From positions 236,497,770 through 236,561,769 of the forward strand of contig JAUPFV010000005.1 of assembly GCA_036936605.1 (NCBI GenBank): a stretch of 64,000 nt of DNA. The letters are read 5' to 3'. The stretch is from Limnanthes douglasii subsp. nivea. Its lineage: Eukaryota; Streptophyta; Magnoliopsida; Brassicales; Limnanthaceae. Below are positions 11,331 through 22,857 of the stretch, one piece after another. The notes beneath the pieces were generated by a model that made no database searches, had not been told where the DNA came from, and saw only the letters and a program-made list of their open reading frames with translations. The position numbers and the translations under genes are program-made. Positions within the stretch are counted from its first letter, which is position 1. Each line of letters begins with the position of its first letter.

Positions 11331-14149
11331 TTATAATCAAAATAATTTAGGTTTGGATCAAACATAGTTTGAGTTTGGACATTTGACAGTTTTTTGTTTG
11401 ATGTCATTTAAATAAGATTTTAAAAATATATATATAATAACTAGTAAATGAAAAAAATCAAAAAATAGCATACATAAAAGAAAGTAAAAAGTATACTAAG
11501 AACTTAAATCATCAATAATTCTCCACCATCAAAAAAACTTAATTGCCAGATTATAGTAGTTGAGTTTGAGAGATTTTGGAAAAAATAACTGTTTGAGAGA
11601 TGCTTTGAAAGATGAAATGAGAGACGAATGATAAATGAAGGAGTTTCATCTCTATGAAGAAAATTTAAAAATAATTTGCATTTACCGGAAAACAGATAGT
11701 TGTTTCCCCTAATGGGTAGCCAACAATCTTTGCTATAAATATGATAATTCATTTGCTAATTTCTTACACCATCATTCTACTAATAATAAAATTAAAACTA
11801 TACTTCAAATACTTTTTTCTCAATTCATAATTTGATTTGACTCATATTAAATGACTGTAAGGAAAAATAAAAACAAATACTTAAAACGATGCTTTTGAAG
11901 GATCTTCATCGGGAAGAAGAATTGAGATCACGTTAATGGAAGATATATTTGAACATATATAAGAATAATCAAGTGAAGATATTGAAGATGGCACTGATGG
12001 TGACGTTCATGTTTCGACGAGCGGAATCACTATAAATGCATGTATATATTTAGAAGATGGGGAGCTTAACGAAGTCGTAGATATATAAGTGTTATATAAT
12101 CTTCTTAGTGAGGAGATGGGTTGGTTTTATTTGGTCATATTTAGTTGCAATTAGTATACATAAATAGTAAAATAATCTTGTTCAACCACAAGAATAATTT
12201 TGGAAAGTACATCTAATTTGGGGATGACTTGTAAAATTAATAATAAGTAATGTAGAGTTTTGAAACCGACCTAAAACAAAAATTTAGTTTGCCTTGATAT
12301 GATAATTTATAAGTTTATCGAAGGTCCTTAAGTTATCCTCGTGGGAATTAGCCTACTGGTTAGCATATAACGTTGGATGAAACATTCACAATACTAAATA
12401 ATGATAGAATTTAGTCAATGGTTAACGGTAAACCTAAACCTCCTAGTAAACATAATCTGAATAGAGTTCATAAATTAGTTATAGATTTGGTTAATAGTCC
12501 TTTCCCTCCTAATAATAATAATGATTCAAACTTGTCATATCTTCAAGCATTTATAAATGTTTCTATAACATCGCGACACATAATAAATTTACCAAGTTTC
12601 ATTATTAGCATGTGAGTTATTCATGTGGTAAAAATATATACATTATGGCATAATATTAGTTAGTTGTTTTAGAACAAGAGGGTATATGTTTGTATTGAGC
12701 ATCTAATTTTATGGAGTGTTAGATGAGGAAAGACATCTATAAAAATCAAAGAGATATATTATTGGAATGGAAAAATCTATTCAAAGTGGCAAGTCTTCCA
12801 AAATTTTGAATAGTTTGGAGCAAGTCTAGCAGTTGAATCATTGTGGTGTACCTAATCCGCTTCAAGATTGGGTGAGACCAAGCGGGCATGATAGGGTGCA
12901 AGAGCCAAACACTTCTAATGTCAGTTGTTTTTCTCATCAGTCTAAAAGAAGTTTGTCTGACCGCGAATATATGGAATGGATGTATGTTGAAACCCAGACT
13001 CAGTCATATTAAGTTTACAACACCTAAAATCATATGCAGGGTGACGAACAATCATCGGAAAAATAATATGAGATCACATTTGATTTTTACTATCAAAACC
13101 ACCATCTTTAATTCTTACCATCAAAACAATCAGCTTTAATTCTTACGATTGCACCTATTATAGTTAATTTTCAGCGATAAAACCTCTATATAAAACAAGT
13201 TTCATACAAAAACTTATATTATTTTATATACTATTTTTAGCAATGGTTTGGAGTATGTACGATGATTCGTGCCTGATTCACGTGATAGATTAACTATTTA
13301 GAAGTATACTGGACAATACTATAAAAAATTTACAATATCATTTTATGCCTAATGTACTATATGTGTGGTACAATTCAAGGAATTTCATCAACAATATCAA
13401 GAACTCGTGAAGATATTAGAAATAAGTGAATGTATTTGACGATCATTCGCCACCATTGGGTGCACAAACTTCCACAAGATGAAGTAAAAGAAACATTCAA
13501 GCTTTACTATTTTTTTTTCTTTTGACAAATTTACCAATGTCAATTGAACAATGTTATACGGAGTATTATGAAAAATTTTCTACCGAAGATGTAAAAATGC
13601 CTACCTTTAATGAAGCGAACTTTGAATCAATTGGAAAAAATTATGAAGAGTATTTTAACCTTGTTTGATTTTAATCTATCTTTATTATGTATTTTCAATT
13701 TAAAATTTTAAGGGTACATGTTATTTAATAATATTAATGGTTAATTTTCATAACTATAAGTATTACTATTATTATGAATGAGTTAAAATAGAATAGTGTA
13801 GATATATAAGTAAAATGATTGAGATGTTATTATAATATTAAAAAGAGATAGATTGAAAAAATGGTTGGAGCCAGTTAAGAAGTGGATGATAGAAATGGTC
13901 ATTAAAGCGTTAACCTAACAAAAAAAGGAAAATGAATGGTTGGAGATGATCTTACTCAAACACTGAATTGGTTGCGGGAGCTCGAGGCTTCTTATGTCGT
14001 ATGAAATTATACTTAGAGAAAACTACTCAAACACATATTGGTAATATAACTTTATTAACGTCAGATGCATCGTTAAAACCTTATCGCATGTTAAAAACTA
14101 AAAATATCTACAAATTACAAAGAGAGCCAAAATCATGTAAGATCTTCTA
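11331..14149. other. Non-coding AT-rich sequence
   Basis: I found no gene family here. Short open frames (for example 12418-12615 and 12888-13139) have biased composition and no recognisable motif. Near 12350 GAATTAGCCTACTGGTTAGC resembles a pol III A box, but no B box follows. Stretches at 12740-13030 and 13540-13650 look like old coding sequence but could not be assigned. Confidence 0.5.
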
Positions 14150-14560
14150 AGAAACGTAAACGTTTGTATGATATATGTCTATGGTCCCTGATTTGGCGAA
14201 TACGAGGCCGTCTTTCTTAGCGAATTTGATGGGGCATGCAATGAAAACACTTATGTTTGTCGATCAATTATATTTCAGATTGGCTCCAGGAGCACCTATC
14301 TCGGAGAGTCTTCTTTCGTGAGTATTGTTTTACGTTCGCATTATGGTGAGTGGTCCGGCTGATGGATGATAACATCTGATAAAGTTGGAGGAAGCATCGT
14401 TAGTTTTTTTTGAGTGCTCCCAATTATTAGGATGGTGGATTTTAAAGTGTGATCCTTATCGCTTTGTGATTCTTACATTAGATCCGACCGATGTTGTCTT
14501 TTATATGGAGGCGACTAATTCTTTTATGAAAAAAAACTCACCAACATAGGCTTAATGTAT
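14150..14560 (+). pseudogene. Unrecognised old coding segment
   Basis: One frame gives about 45 codons of protein-like composition (SMVPDLANTRPSFLANLMGH, then KTLMFVDQLYFRLAPGAPIS), closed by a stop near 14320. Another frame at about 14385-14530 gives VILTLDPTDVVFYMEATNSF. The mix of hydrophobic and charged residues is more gene-like than in the flanks. I do not recognise the family, and the stops suggest a decayed gene or transposon fragment. Confidence 0.25.
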
Positions 14561-15124
14561 GTTAACTTGATGCTTGATCACAATGATATGATCTAACTCA
14601 TTATATGTGACGAAATTTTTTACATCGACGAAAATATTTTGTACAAAGTCGACAAGAAGATGCGATGTTTATGAGTCGAGGATTTTGACATGGTAGAAAT
14701 TATGATATTACTATTCTATCATGGTCAGAAAATAGTTTTTGATTGATTTGAAGAAATTATTTTGGACTTCTTCTGTTTTCTTATAAAAAAACATCAATGG
14801 TGTGGTGCGATTTTGTTTAGCCGAAGTGTATCGGAGTTGAACAAGGAAAATAAGGTTTTTAACGAATTACAAATGGAGTTTAGAGATTGAGATCGAGAAA
14901 ATGATAATACTATAATAGTGTTGAATGATCAGACGGTGATTTCAAACTCTTAGATCGGATTCCTTACTTATATTTATGTTAAAATTGTAAGAGTTTCACT
15001 AATTAAATACTAAATATTCATTATATCATAATTGACATTAATATAATAAAACGTATTATTAAATATGTGGCTAAATTTTTATAAACTAAGATTCGATCAC
15101 TGCGTATATCGATATTTTTTTAAT
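14561..15124. other. AT-rich spacer
   Basis: Nothing recognisable. Remnants of the segment before it may continue to about 14950. The last nine bases form the left target-site duplication of the MITE that follows. Confidence 0.5.
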
Positions 15125-15969
15125 GGGTGAAGCTATTTCCCCCATAAAATTTATTATTTCCTCCATTATTCCTAAAAACCCCATCTTGTTATTTCTTCAT
15201 AAAGGAAAATCCTAATTTATCCTTGTTTTAATTTTACACCAAAAACCCAAATTTCTCCTGTAACTATCCACCTTCGCCTCTTCTCTTCTAACCCTAAAAA
15301 CCCCTAGTCACCAAACAATTTTGAAGTAGTTTATGGAGTTCAAAAATAAAAATCTATCGTTAATCTTATTTTTATTTTAAATATATGGGTTGACATATTG
15401 AATAAAATCTCTTTTTAAATCTATGATTTTTTTTTGTATAATGAGTTATAGGAACTCTATATGCTGAAAAAAAAACTTTTTCATCATTTAATCGAGTTCC
15501 TGCATATCGAGTTACTAGTTTAATCGTTTTTTTAATATCATTTCTGGTTTAATTGTTTCCTTCCTGTATATTGAGTTTAAAATGTAGATTTTTTGTGGTT
15601 TGATTGATGCCTGTTGATTGGTTTCTTTTTTAAAAATATTATATGTTTTTAAAAAACATGTTATTTGGAGTGGTTGTCTTAGAACTACATGTTTTCTTTT
15701 AAAAAAACACGTAATTTTGTGACTAATATGAAAAATAATTGAGTTTTTATGTTTTTTAGGGTTTAATTTTATAAGTTAAATCATATATGTTGGCTTAATT
15801 TATCTTAATGATGTGTTTGTTGTAATAAGAATTTTATAGTGGATAGTGGCATGAAATTATAAATTAGAAAGTAAATAAAGGGCAAGAAGGTAAAAACAAG
15901 TGTTTAGTGTTTTATTAAAAATTTGAAATGGAGGAAATAATAGATTTTATGGAGGAAATAGCTCCACCC
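15125..15969. mobile_element. Mutator-like MITE, 845 bp, with 43-bp terminal inverted repeats
   Basis: The left end GGGTGAAGCTATTTCC... (15125-15167) is matched in inverted orientation by the right end (15927-15969), with 3 mismatches in 43 bases. The flanks TTTTTTAAT (15116-15124) and TTATTTAAT (15970-15978) form a 9-bp duplication with one mismatch, the size typical of Mutator-like elements. GGG at the outer ends also fits that group. The interior is AT-rich with no transposase, so this is a non-autonomous copy. Confidence 0.75.
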
Positions 15970-16593
15970 TTATTTAATTTCTTTATAATATCGGGTTTAA
16001 ATAAATTACATGTCTAAGTCTTTTAATAACTCGGATTTAGTTATATTACAAATCTAACTTTCATAGCATTTCTTATTTCTAAAACTAATATATTTTATCT
16101 ATTTGAATTTATTTTAAAATATATAGATCTGAAATATTTTTTTATTTTTTTATTTCTCAAAATTAGGCTAATTTACATATTTAATCTTCTCATTTATAAT
16201 AATAATTACAATATTTTAAAATAAATTGGAACGACTGCATAAAGAATGTGCTATCGCTGATTTTGAGATAAAGATTTCATTATAAGATGAAATCCGAACA
16301 AATAACAAAATCCAAACTTATTTACCTCGTACCACTAAAAATTAAGCTTCATACCGTCTATCTCCTATTCAATTTTGCCAATTACCGATTAATAACCTCC
16401 TTTTAAAATACCTAAAATACTCTTCATTCAATATATAAAACTTATTTTTAGATTTTTGATTCTTTGACATTTCGATTGTTATTTTTTTTTTTTCTCTTTT
16501 TTTTTTTTAAACAAGTAAAACTTTAATTTTTAAATCTTTTTCATACATAATGTGACATTTATATGATGGTCAAAGTAGGAACGCGGGTTAGCC
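15970..16593. other. AT-rich spacer
   Basis: No gene or repeat structure is recognised apart from T-rich runs near 16480-16510. Confidence 0.5.
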
Positions 16594-16881
16594 TCTCTAT
16601 AAAACTTAAATTGCTATTAAATTCAGATTTACCATAACCCTTCTAATTTCGGGTGATCCTTTTTTCTTGTAATCGGTACGAAGTACAAATCATATGATTT
16701 TTTTATTTAAATCCGTCTTCTTTTAATTGGTAAAAATCTCTATAAAACTTAAATTGCTATTAAATTCAGATTTATCATAACCCTTCTAATTTCGAGTGAT
16801 CCTTTTTTCTTGTAATCGGTACGAAGTACAAATCATATGATTTTTTTTTATTTAAATCCGTCTTCTTTTAATTGGTAAAAA
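16594..16881 (+). repeat. Two-copy tandem duplication, 143-bp unit
   Basis: The segment TCTCTATAAAACTTAAATTG... to ...TTGGTAAAAA occurs twice head to tail (16594-16736 and 16737-16881). The copies differ by only a few substitutions and by two extra T in one homopolymer, so the duplication is recent. No coding potential. Confidence 0.9.
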
Positions 16882-17124
16882 TCACATTCCAATAGTGGAG
16901 ATTATGGATTAATTAACTTTTCGTATCATTACGCATGTTTTAAGGATAAATCCAAACCATCCCGGTAGTTATTGACGAGATTTTGTGGTGGTGTAACCAA
17001 ATTGAGGACAAATTAGCAAAAGGGGATGAAGAACATGAAAAAATGAGATACAAATTCCGGTAGTTCCATAGTTATACAATTAATTCCCAACGTGCATGCG
17101 TAAAAAAGAAAAAGAGGGTTATAT

Positions 17125-17310
17125 AGATTAAATCCAAATAGAGAATCACTTGTTAATTCCGAACTGAAATCATGTGTTACATACGAACGGAGAATTATGG
17201 GTTAAATCTAAAGTGAGAATCGTTTGTTAAATCTGAACGGAGAAACATAGTTTAAACATGAATCGTAATTGAGAATCATGGGTTAATCGCGAGTCATAGG
17301 TTAACTAGTC
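17125..17310 (+). repeat. Degenerate short tandem repeat (GAGAATCATGGGTTAAAT-like)
   Basis: Phrases related to GAGAATCATGGGTTAAATC and GAACGGAGAA recur about five times with irregular spacing of roughly 30-40 bases. This is consistent with an old minisatellite. Confidence 0.5.
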
Positions 17311-17724
17311 TCGCAAAAAAGTTAAAAACATTCAAAAAATTATCATTCATGGATTTAGCTTGTTCATCTCAAAAGTAAAAAACAAATTATATTTTTCGAT
17401 TTTGTTTTCAAAATTTGGTTTGAACGATTCAAAATTTTAAAAAAAATCTATAAAAAAATGTGCATATGTTATATTTTTATATAGATTAGACTTATTGTTG
17501 GTATTTGATATAGATTACTATCTATTCATAACTTGATTCTTTTTTATAATAAATGATAATTGAGTTTGTAATTGGATGCTTATTGATAACTCTTAATTTA
17601 TTATATATACAAGGTTAATCTACCAATAACTACCAAACATCAAACTTATTTATCAATAGTTATCCAGAGTTTGATAAAGTGCGGATGACCACCTCATTTT
17701 GAATTAAAAATATCAATAACTACA
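17311..17724. other. AT-rich spacer left of element B
   Basis: No feature seen. The bases CTACA (17720-17724) immediately precede the left LTR of element B, but no matching copy was found beyond its right LTR. Confidence 0.5.
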
Positions 17725-18440
17725 TGGTATTATGGAAAAATATAACGAAGATAATGCCAAGTATAAATTTTATTGATCAATGAAGAGAAAATATATCTTT
17801 CATATGTTGTTTGCCTCTTTATACTATCTCTTAGCAGTTACAGTTTATCATTCAATACATGATTCCACTAGTTATGCACACGGACCACATTTATGATAAT
17901 GGTCATATATTTGTGACCTTTACTCCAGTATTTATGCGTTTCGTGGGTTGACTAGTCAACTAGTGTTGACTGTAACTATCTCCTTCATTATCCGTTTTGA
18001 TAACTCAGCTCGACAAGTTTCATCGTTATGCATCGCTCTATCATAACCTTTGCTCGGTTTTATTCTTGCTCGGTAAAGGCTCGACCGTTTACCTTTGATG
18101 ATAGATATTGTTCTACTTCAATTTCTGCTCCGCTTGATAATCGGCTCGGTTCATTATATGCTCATTGATAGTCTCTGCTTGGTGGGGCGTCTTCCAAATA
18201 CTTCTTTCATAAGATTGCTTTGATATATTTCTCTTTTATTATTGTTGTTGTGAGTGCTCTTACTTCATAGTATGTTATCGATTAATTTACGTAGATATGA
18301 TTGCCCATTGGGTTGGTCCTGGTTATTTGATATTTGTTGTTGTACTTGTGCATAACTTTAATTCACTTTATATTTATACAGAAATAGTTCAGTTCGATAT
18401 TGTCCACACATTCCCTGCCGTCTCCATATGTTCTGATATT
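17725..18440 (-). repeat. 3' LTR of element B
   Basis: This aligns to 37751-38306, sharing GAAAAATATAACGAAGATAA, CGTTATGCATCGCTCTATCA and GGTTTTATTCTTGCTCGGTA. On the - strand it has a TATA-like TGTATAAATATAAAG (18366-18380), consistent with the inferred orientation. About 155 bp between 17812 and 17965 has no counterpart in the other LTR. The right boundary is approximate. Confidence 0.75.
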
Positions 18441-19139
18441 TTCTGGTCTATATGTTGAGAACATAAAATCGATGAAGTAAAATTGTAAACAAGGTAGATG
18501 AGATAATAAAATTTATTAACTAGTTATATATGACTTATTATTTGTGATATAATAAATGTAGTGATGAAGTATTTGATTTTTCAATCATTAGTAACACGTG
18601 GCAACATTTAGGCAGTGCGTGTGTAATGACGATTCTGACAAACAAGTCGTTATTATGTAAATGGCGCTTAGGTTCTAGATGAAACGTGTTAGAAAGTAAT
18701 TACGAATGACAATTATTGTCACATCACGCATGTAGTGGAGAGTAGATTGGAATCGCAATAGGCTTCTAAAAATTTTGAAGTCTTATATAGTTTATTTGAA
18801 AACATTTCGCTTTGGTAAAGAACAATACTTGTTCACAAAAGGAAACATTCGTCGATATTGTTATTATTCATCGTCTCTAGTAAAAAAGGTATGTGGATAC
18901 TTCAAAATTCATGATTCAGTTTGTAAGTAGCACTGTCGTATTCGAAACTTCTTGGCTCAGTCGTATGTGTTTGAAACCCTAACTTTCGTTACACCATGGA
19001 AAATAAGAACCTTCAATACTGATAGTGGTGCTTGTGTCTGAGCTATCCCCACGATTGGATTGCTCTTCTACATCCTATTGGCTCATTACAGTCGCTCTAG
19101 TGATTGTGATTGTCTCAAAAAAGGTGGGAAGAAGAATGA
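18441..19139. other. Internal non-coding region of element B next to its 3' LTR
   Basis: No gene is recognised. By analogy with T1 (30466-30899) this stretch should hold the promoter and leader of the + strand antisense gene. An ATG in a good context (ACACCATGG) lies near 18994, but the frame after it closes quickly. Confidence 0.4.
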
Positions 19140-20861
19140 GAAGTTGATTAAAGTTATAGTATCATAATATGAAGATCCAACATTCTTAGAGAGTTATTTC
19201 TCTCGATTAACCCCAAAGTATGGATATCTCGACGAGGACAGTCTTTTAAGTTTTAGGTCTAGGTACGGGATACCCAATGTGTAATAGTGAGGGTTCTGGT
19301 AGCCGGGGAGCATCCTTAAAAGGAAAAGGAAAATGAAATTTTTCTACATACCACTGTATTTTATTGAGGCTGACGGTTGTCGTTACCCTCTTTGATAAGA
19401 TTTTTTTATCTTTATGGGAATATGTCCCGCACAACTGGCAACAAATGGATGGAGGGTTTTGCTTAGTGTTTTACTGAGCTCTTGTCTGTTAGGAATTTCG
19501 GTCTGGCTTGCAAGTTTACTTGTTTTCGTAGATGTAGCGAAACTAGCGAAGTCGCCATTTTTTATAACCAACTAAGTGGGGTAAAGAAAATAGTTGAACT
19601 TCCTACCTCGGATAAGAATTTAAAGAATTTATTTGTATTTGTATTGGGAAATTGGGAGAATGAAAATATGTCATGAATCTCCAGTTAGAACAATGGTGGA
19701 ACACTAAGTGCAAGGAAACATTTTTGTAGTTTGTAGCCTTAATAACCAAGTGTGAATGTTAACGTTAATGTTTAGTTGTGCAAGTGAAGGGAAGCACCAG
19801 GATTGGTGCAAAGAAGGTTTATTGGAAAAGGCTATAAATCCTTTGATCAAGGTATCAAATTTGGCCAACTCCACGTGGTTTCAGGAACCGTCTCGGTTTT
19901 TCACACAAATAAATTACTTGAGAGCCGGGTAGTGGCTTATTCATGAATTAGTGACTGCAAACGACGGAAAGGTGACAATGGCTGATAGGGAAAAAGTGGC
20001 TATCATAGAACATATATGGTTACTTATGGAGCACATGTATCATGACCGTAATAGTAGTGGGATATGGTTGGCAGGGCCTCAAAGTTGAAAAATGAAGGAG
20101 ACAGATGGTTCTTTGTCCTTGCAAGGTCAGAATGAGAAAGAGAGAGAACTGCTAACTATGGAGGATGTTGGCAAGGTGAACCAGCAGGAAAACAATGCTA
20201 CCCCATCAGATGAAGAAGTTGTTAAGGAGCGTACACGGTACTCTCGAGAAGAAGACGAGGAGATATAGAATGAAGAAATCCCTCTTCGAAAAGGGCCTCG
20301 TGTAATTTTGGATGTAGTGCCGCTCTCAACGAGAAAGTTGCAGTTGGTGGATGACGAAGATGATGATGGAGTTTATGTGCTAGAAAACCAAGGGTGCACA
20401 TGCATCAGTTTCTGAGATAGATCAGTAAAGGAGAAAGCCCGTGAGGTAATAGTGTTATACGATGCTCGAGTGGAGGGTCAGTCGAGCCGTGCAGAGGAAA
20501 ATGGTGAGGGAGAAGAGCAGAGAAAACATATCGTTGAGGAGATAGCTCGAAGGATGGAGCATTTTGTGAAGATGTCTGGTGTACGGGCTCATTATCCTTT
20601 ACTGAAAGGGGTAGGTATGGGGTATTCTTTTATAAATATAGTAAGACCGGAGCTCATTCCTACAAATAATAAAAAGACTGAGGTAAAGAAAGGTAATAAA
20701 ACAACGGAAGAGCTCCCCCCTTAAATGTTGTGATGTTGCATCCTTAAATGTTGATGTTCGAGCAGCTCAATCGGTGTCCCGGATTATCTTTTTACATAGT
20801 ATGCCCATGAGCGAGATATTGTAGATGTATTCGGAGCTTGTTATCGAGGTATATTATGCTA
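19140..20861 (+). pseudogene. Antisense ORF of element B, first part (interrupted by T1)
   Basis: The order of motifs matches the T1 antisense product: SFRSRYGIPNV at 19246-19285 (T1: RMRTKWGIPENV), GCRYPL near 19378 (T1: GLRFPLDP), a Tyr-x-Pro-x-x-x-x-Asn-Gly-Trp-like block at 19420-19460 and LFVFVLGNWENENM at 19628-19674 (T1: QFLFVSGA, then a stop, then ENGKK). The conserved Trp is intact here. A Lys/Glu-rich linker follows at 19980-20720. Several stops and frameshifts break the frame. T1 sits at the right end, so the C-terminal part resumes at 31391. Confidence 0.7.
20857..20861. repeat. Target-site duplication of T1, left copy (TGCTA)
   Basis: TGCTA here is repeated exactly at 31386-31390, right after the 3' LTR. 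Five bases is the duplication size made by Ty3/gypsy integrases, and this fixes the outer ends of T1. Confidence 0.9.
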
Positions 20862-21320
20862 TGATGAGTCCGAATTCAGCATGTTCCCCGGACAGGGACA
20901 GATCAGTCCAAAGCCTCCGGACCGGACATATCGGACAGGTCACATGGACCGGACAGATCACTTCGAACACTATGACCATAGGACTGTTCGAACTATGACA
21001 AAAGTACTAAAAAACCTAAAAACTTCTTGACTAAGCTACTTGCTCTCCTACTTAGAGCTCATGGGTCTTTGAACATGACCCGGGTCCATTAAACATGACC
21101 CGAAAGCCCATAAGGGCCCAAACATCACACTATAAATACCTAACCACCCGCATTAACTAGGGGTAATGAGAATTAACTGCTACCAAGCTGCTTAATTATC
21201 TCTCTACTCTCTACTCTAAACAATTAAACACCCACAAACCACCTTAAAACACCCACACACCACCACTTAAACACCAACTGAAATTACCAGCCTACCCTCA
21301 GGCGATTATTATCCACACCA
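20862..21320 (+). repeat. 5' LTR of T1
   Basis: 459 bp, starting TGATGAGTCC and ending CACACCA. A TATA box (TATAAATA, 21131-21138) lies about 190 bp before the LTR end. The upstream half is packed with CCGGAC/GGACAG phrases, a likely regulatory repeat cluster. T2 (63166-63573) has the same layout with more changes. Confidence 0.95.
21131..21138 (+). promoter_or_regulatory. TATA box in T1 5' LTR
   Basis: TATAAATA in the context CACACTATAAATACC. The identical box is present in the 3' LTR (31196-31203) and in T2 (63407-63414), which supports selection for transcription initiation in R/U5 downstream. Confidence 0.7.
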
Positions 21321-21321
21321 A

Positions 21322-21340
21322 ATTGGCGACCACAGTGGGA
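21322..21340 (+). other. Primer-binding site of T1
   Basis: ATTGGCGACCACAGTGGGA directly follows the LTR end and is identical in T2 (63575-63593). Elements of the Tat lineage commonly have a TGGCG-type site read as complementary to a non-initiator tRNA. The exact tRNA was not determined. Confidence 0.75.
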
Positions 21341-21396
21341 GAAGAAAGGTGCCTGAATCAAGCATTCAAAACCTGCCAAGAAACTCTGTCCGTATG

Positions 21397-22857
21397 AATC
21401 CGGCCAATCCAGAGCTTCCACCGGCTTTGCTCGAAGTGGTGGAAGAGAACGATGAATACACTGTCGAAGAGCGTGACAGGTTGAAGTGTGAAATAGAAGC
21501 TCTGAGGGCTGAGAAGGCCAAGATGGGCATGAAAGAAAATTCCAAAGCATCGGTTGCTCATCATACCGATAACCCCAGAGAGCATGAGGCTTCCAAAACT
21601 TATGTTAGCACCAAAAAGACTCATGCTAGTTCCAAAAAGTCTCACCGGTCCAAGCCTGTGGAGAGTTCTGACTCGAGCTCAGAATATTCAGGTAGCTCTT
21701 CGGACAGTGAGGGAAATGAAAAATCCTTGTCCTCTAGCAGCGATGAGGGTCGAACCAGGAAAAAGAAAAAGCAGGTTAAAAACTATTCAAGAAAAAGAGA
21801 CAGGCATGGAAGAATGAAAAGGCATATTGGCAAGGGATCATCTCACCACCAGAGGCATGTGGACAAGATGCTGATGGATCCCTTTGCTTTCCACGATGAG
21901 CCAGGTATCTTTGCAACTCCCAATGAGGATACTGTGTTCAATCGTGGAAGGAATTGGAGGCAGTCTCCACTGTCTTCTAAAATTCTGTCCGGAAACCTCC
22001 CCAAGAGGTTTGACAGCACTAAAATAGAGAAGTACGATGGCAGTACTGATCCGGACAACCATCTGGAGCAATTCAAGAACTTCATGATGAACTTTGATGA
22101 CGATGATAAACTACTTTGTAGGGCATTCTCCCAATCATTTACGGGGAGTGCTCTGAAATGGTACAACAGCCTGCCTCAGGGTTGTATTAAAGATTTCGAT
22201 ACGTTTTGGGTGGCCTTTCGAAGGCAGTTTGTAGGAAGTAAAGAGCTGAAGGGCAATGGAGACACCATAATCCATTGTGCCCAGGAGCCAAATGAGTCCT
22301 TGAAAGAATACATAAGCCGTTTTGTGAGCACAAAAAATGGGTTGGCTGATTGCTTCGAACAGGTAGCAATAGCATCCCTGAGACAGGGTTTGAACCCCGG
22401 CAATCTAGCTGATTCGGTGACCAGAAAGAAAGCCATGACATGGGGAGGGTTGCTGAATCAGGTTGGTAAACAAATAAACGTCGATGAAACAAAGAAAACC
22501 AGGGTGCACGGGCAGGTGAGATCCACCCCAGTGGCACCAACTCCAAATCAGAATCAGTCCGGGAACAAAGCAAGAGAAACCGGACAGGGGTATGGTAGGG
22601 AAAAAGCTCAGTCTCAGCCAGCTGCTCCAGCTCAAAGTCAACAATCCAGAAACAAGAGAGGGCCATGGGTCCAACCGGAGTGGTTCGCTGAGTTAAAAGA
22701 AAGCGTGGCCACTATCTTTGATAAAACAAAAGATGAGGTGCATTACCGGAGACCGGCAACACTACAGTCTCCCAGAGAGCATCGCAACAACTCTTTTTGC
22801 CAATATCACAATGATATTGGTCATACCACCGATGATTGGATAGCATTGAAACAATAA
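21397..22857 (+). CDS. gag: T1 gag polyprotein (capsid/nucleocapsid), stop-terminated
   Basis: The structural protein that packages the element's RNA in cytoplasmic particles. The first ATG in the frame (21397) is chosen because T2 has an ATG at the matching place (63646). N-terminal coiled coil (TVEERDRLKCEIEALRAEK), then a Ser/Lys-rich low-complexity region (about residues 60-150). The retrotransposon gag domain (PF03732-like) spans about residues 210-365 (KYDGSTDPDNHLEQF, ALKWYNSLPQG, LKEYISRF). A zinc-knuckle-like CQYHNDIGH near the end has TGG (Trp) at 22837-22839 where the last Cys is expected. TAA at 22855-22857 closes the frame, but the same frame continues open on the other side into protease, so this is probably a nonsense mutation or, less likely, a gag-pol stop. 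Confidence 0.85.
   Translation, partial: NPANPELPPALLEVVEENDEYTVEERDRLKCEIEALRAEKAKMGMKENSKASVAHHTDNPREHEASKTYVSTKKTHASSKKSHRSKPVESSDSSSEYSGSSSDSEGNEKSLSSSSDEGRTRKKKKQVKNYSRKRDRHGRMKRHIGKGSSHHQRHVDKMLMDPFAFHDEPGIFATPNEDTVFNRGRNWRQSPLSSKILSGNLPKRFDSTKIEKYDGSTDPDNHLEQFKNFMMNFDDDDKLLCRAFSQSFTGSALKWYNSLPQGCIKDFDTFWVAFRRQFVGSKELKGNGDTIIHCAQEPNESLKEYISRFVSTKNGLADCFEQVAIASLRQGLNPGNLADSVTRKKAMTWGGLLNQVGKQINVDETKKTRVHGQVRSTPVAPTPNQNQSGNKARETGQGYGREKAQSQPAAPAQSQQSRNKRGPWVQPEWFAELKESVATIFDKTKDEVHYRRPATLQSPREHRNNSFCQYHNDIGHTTDDWIALKQ

Noticed and set aside
12335..12375. tRNA-like sequence with an A-box match (TAGCCTACTGG)
   Set aside because: No B box or acceptor-stem pairing follows.
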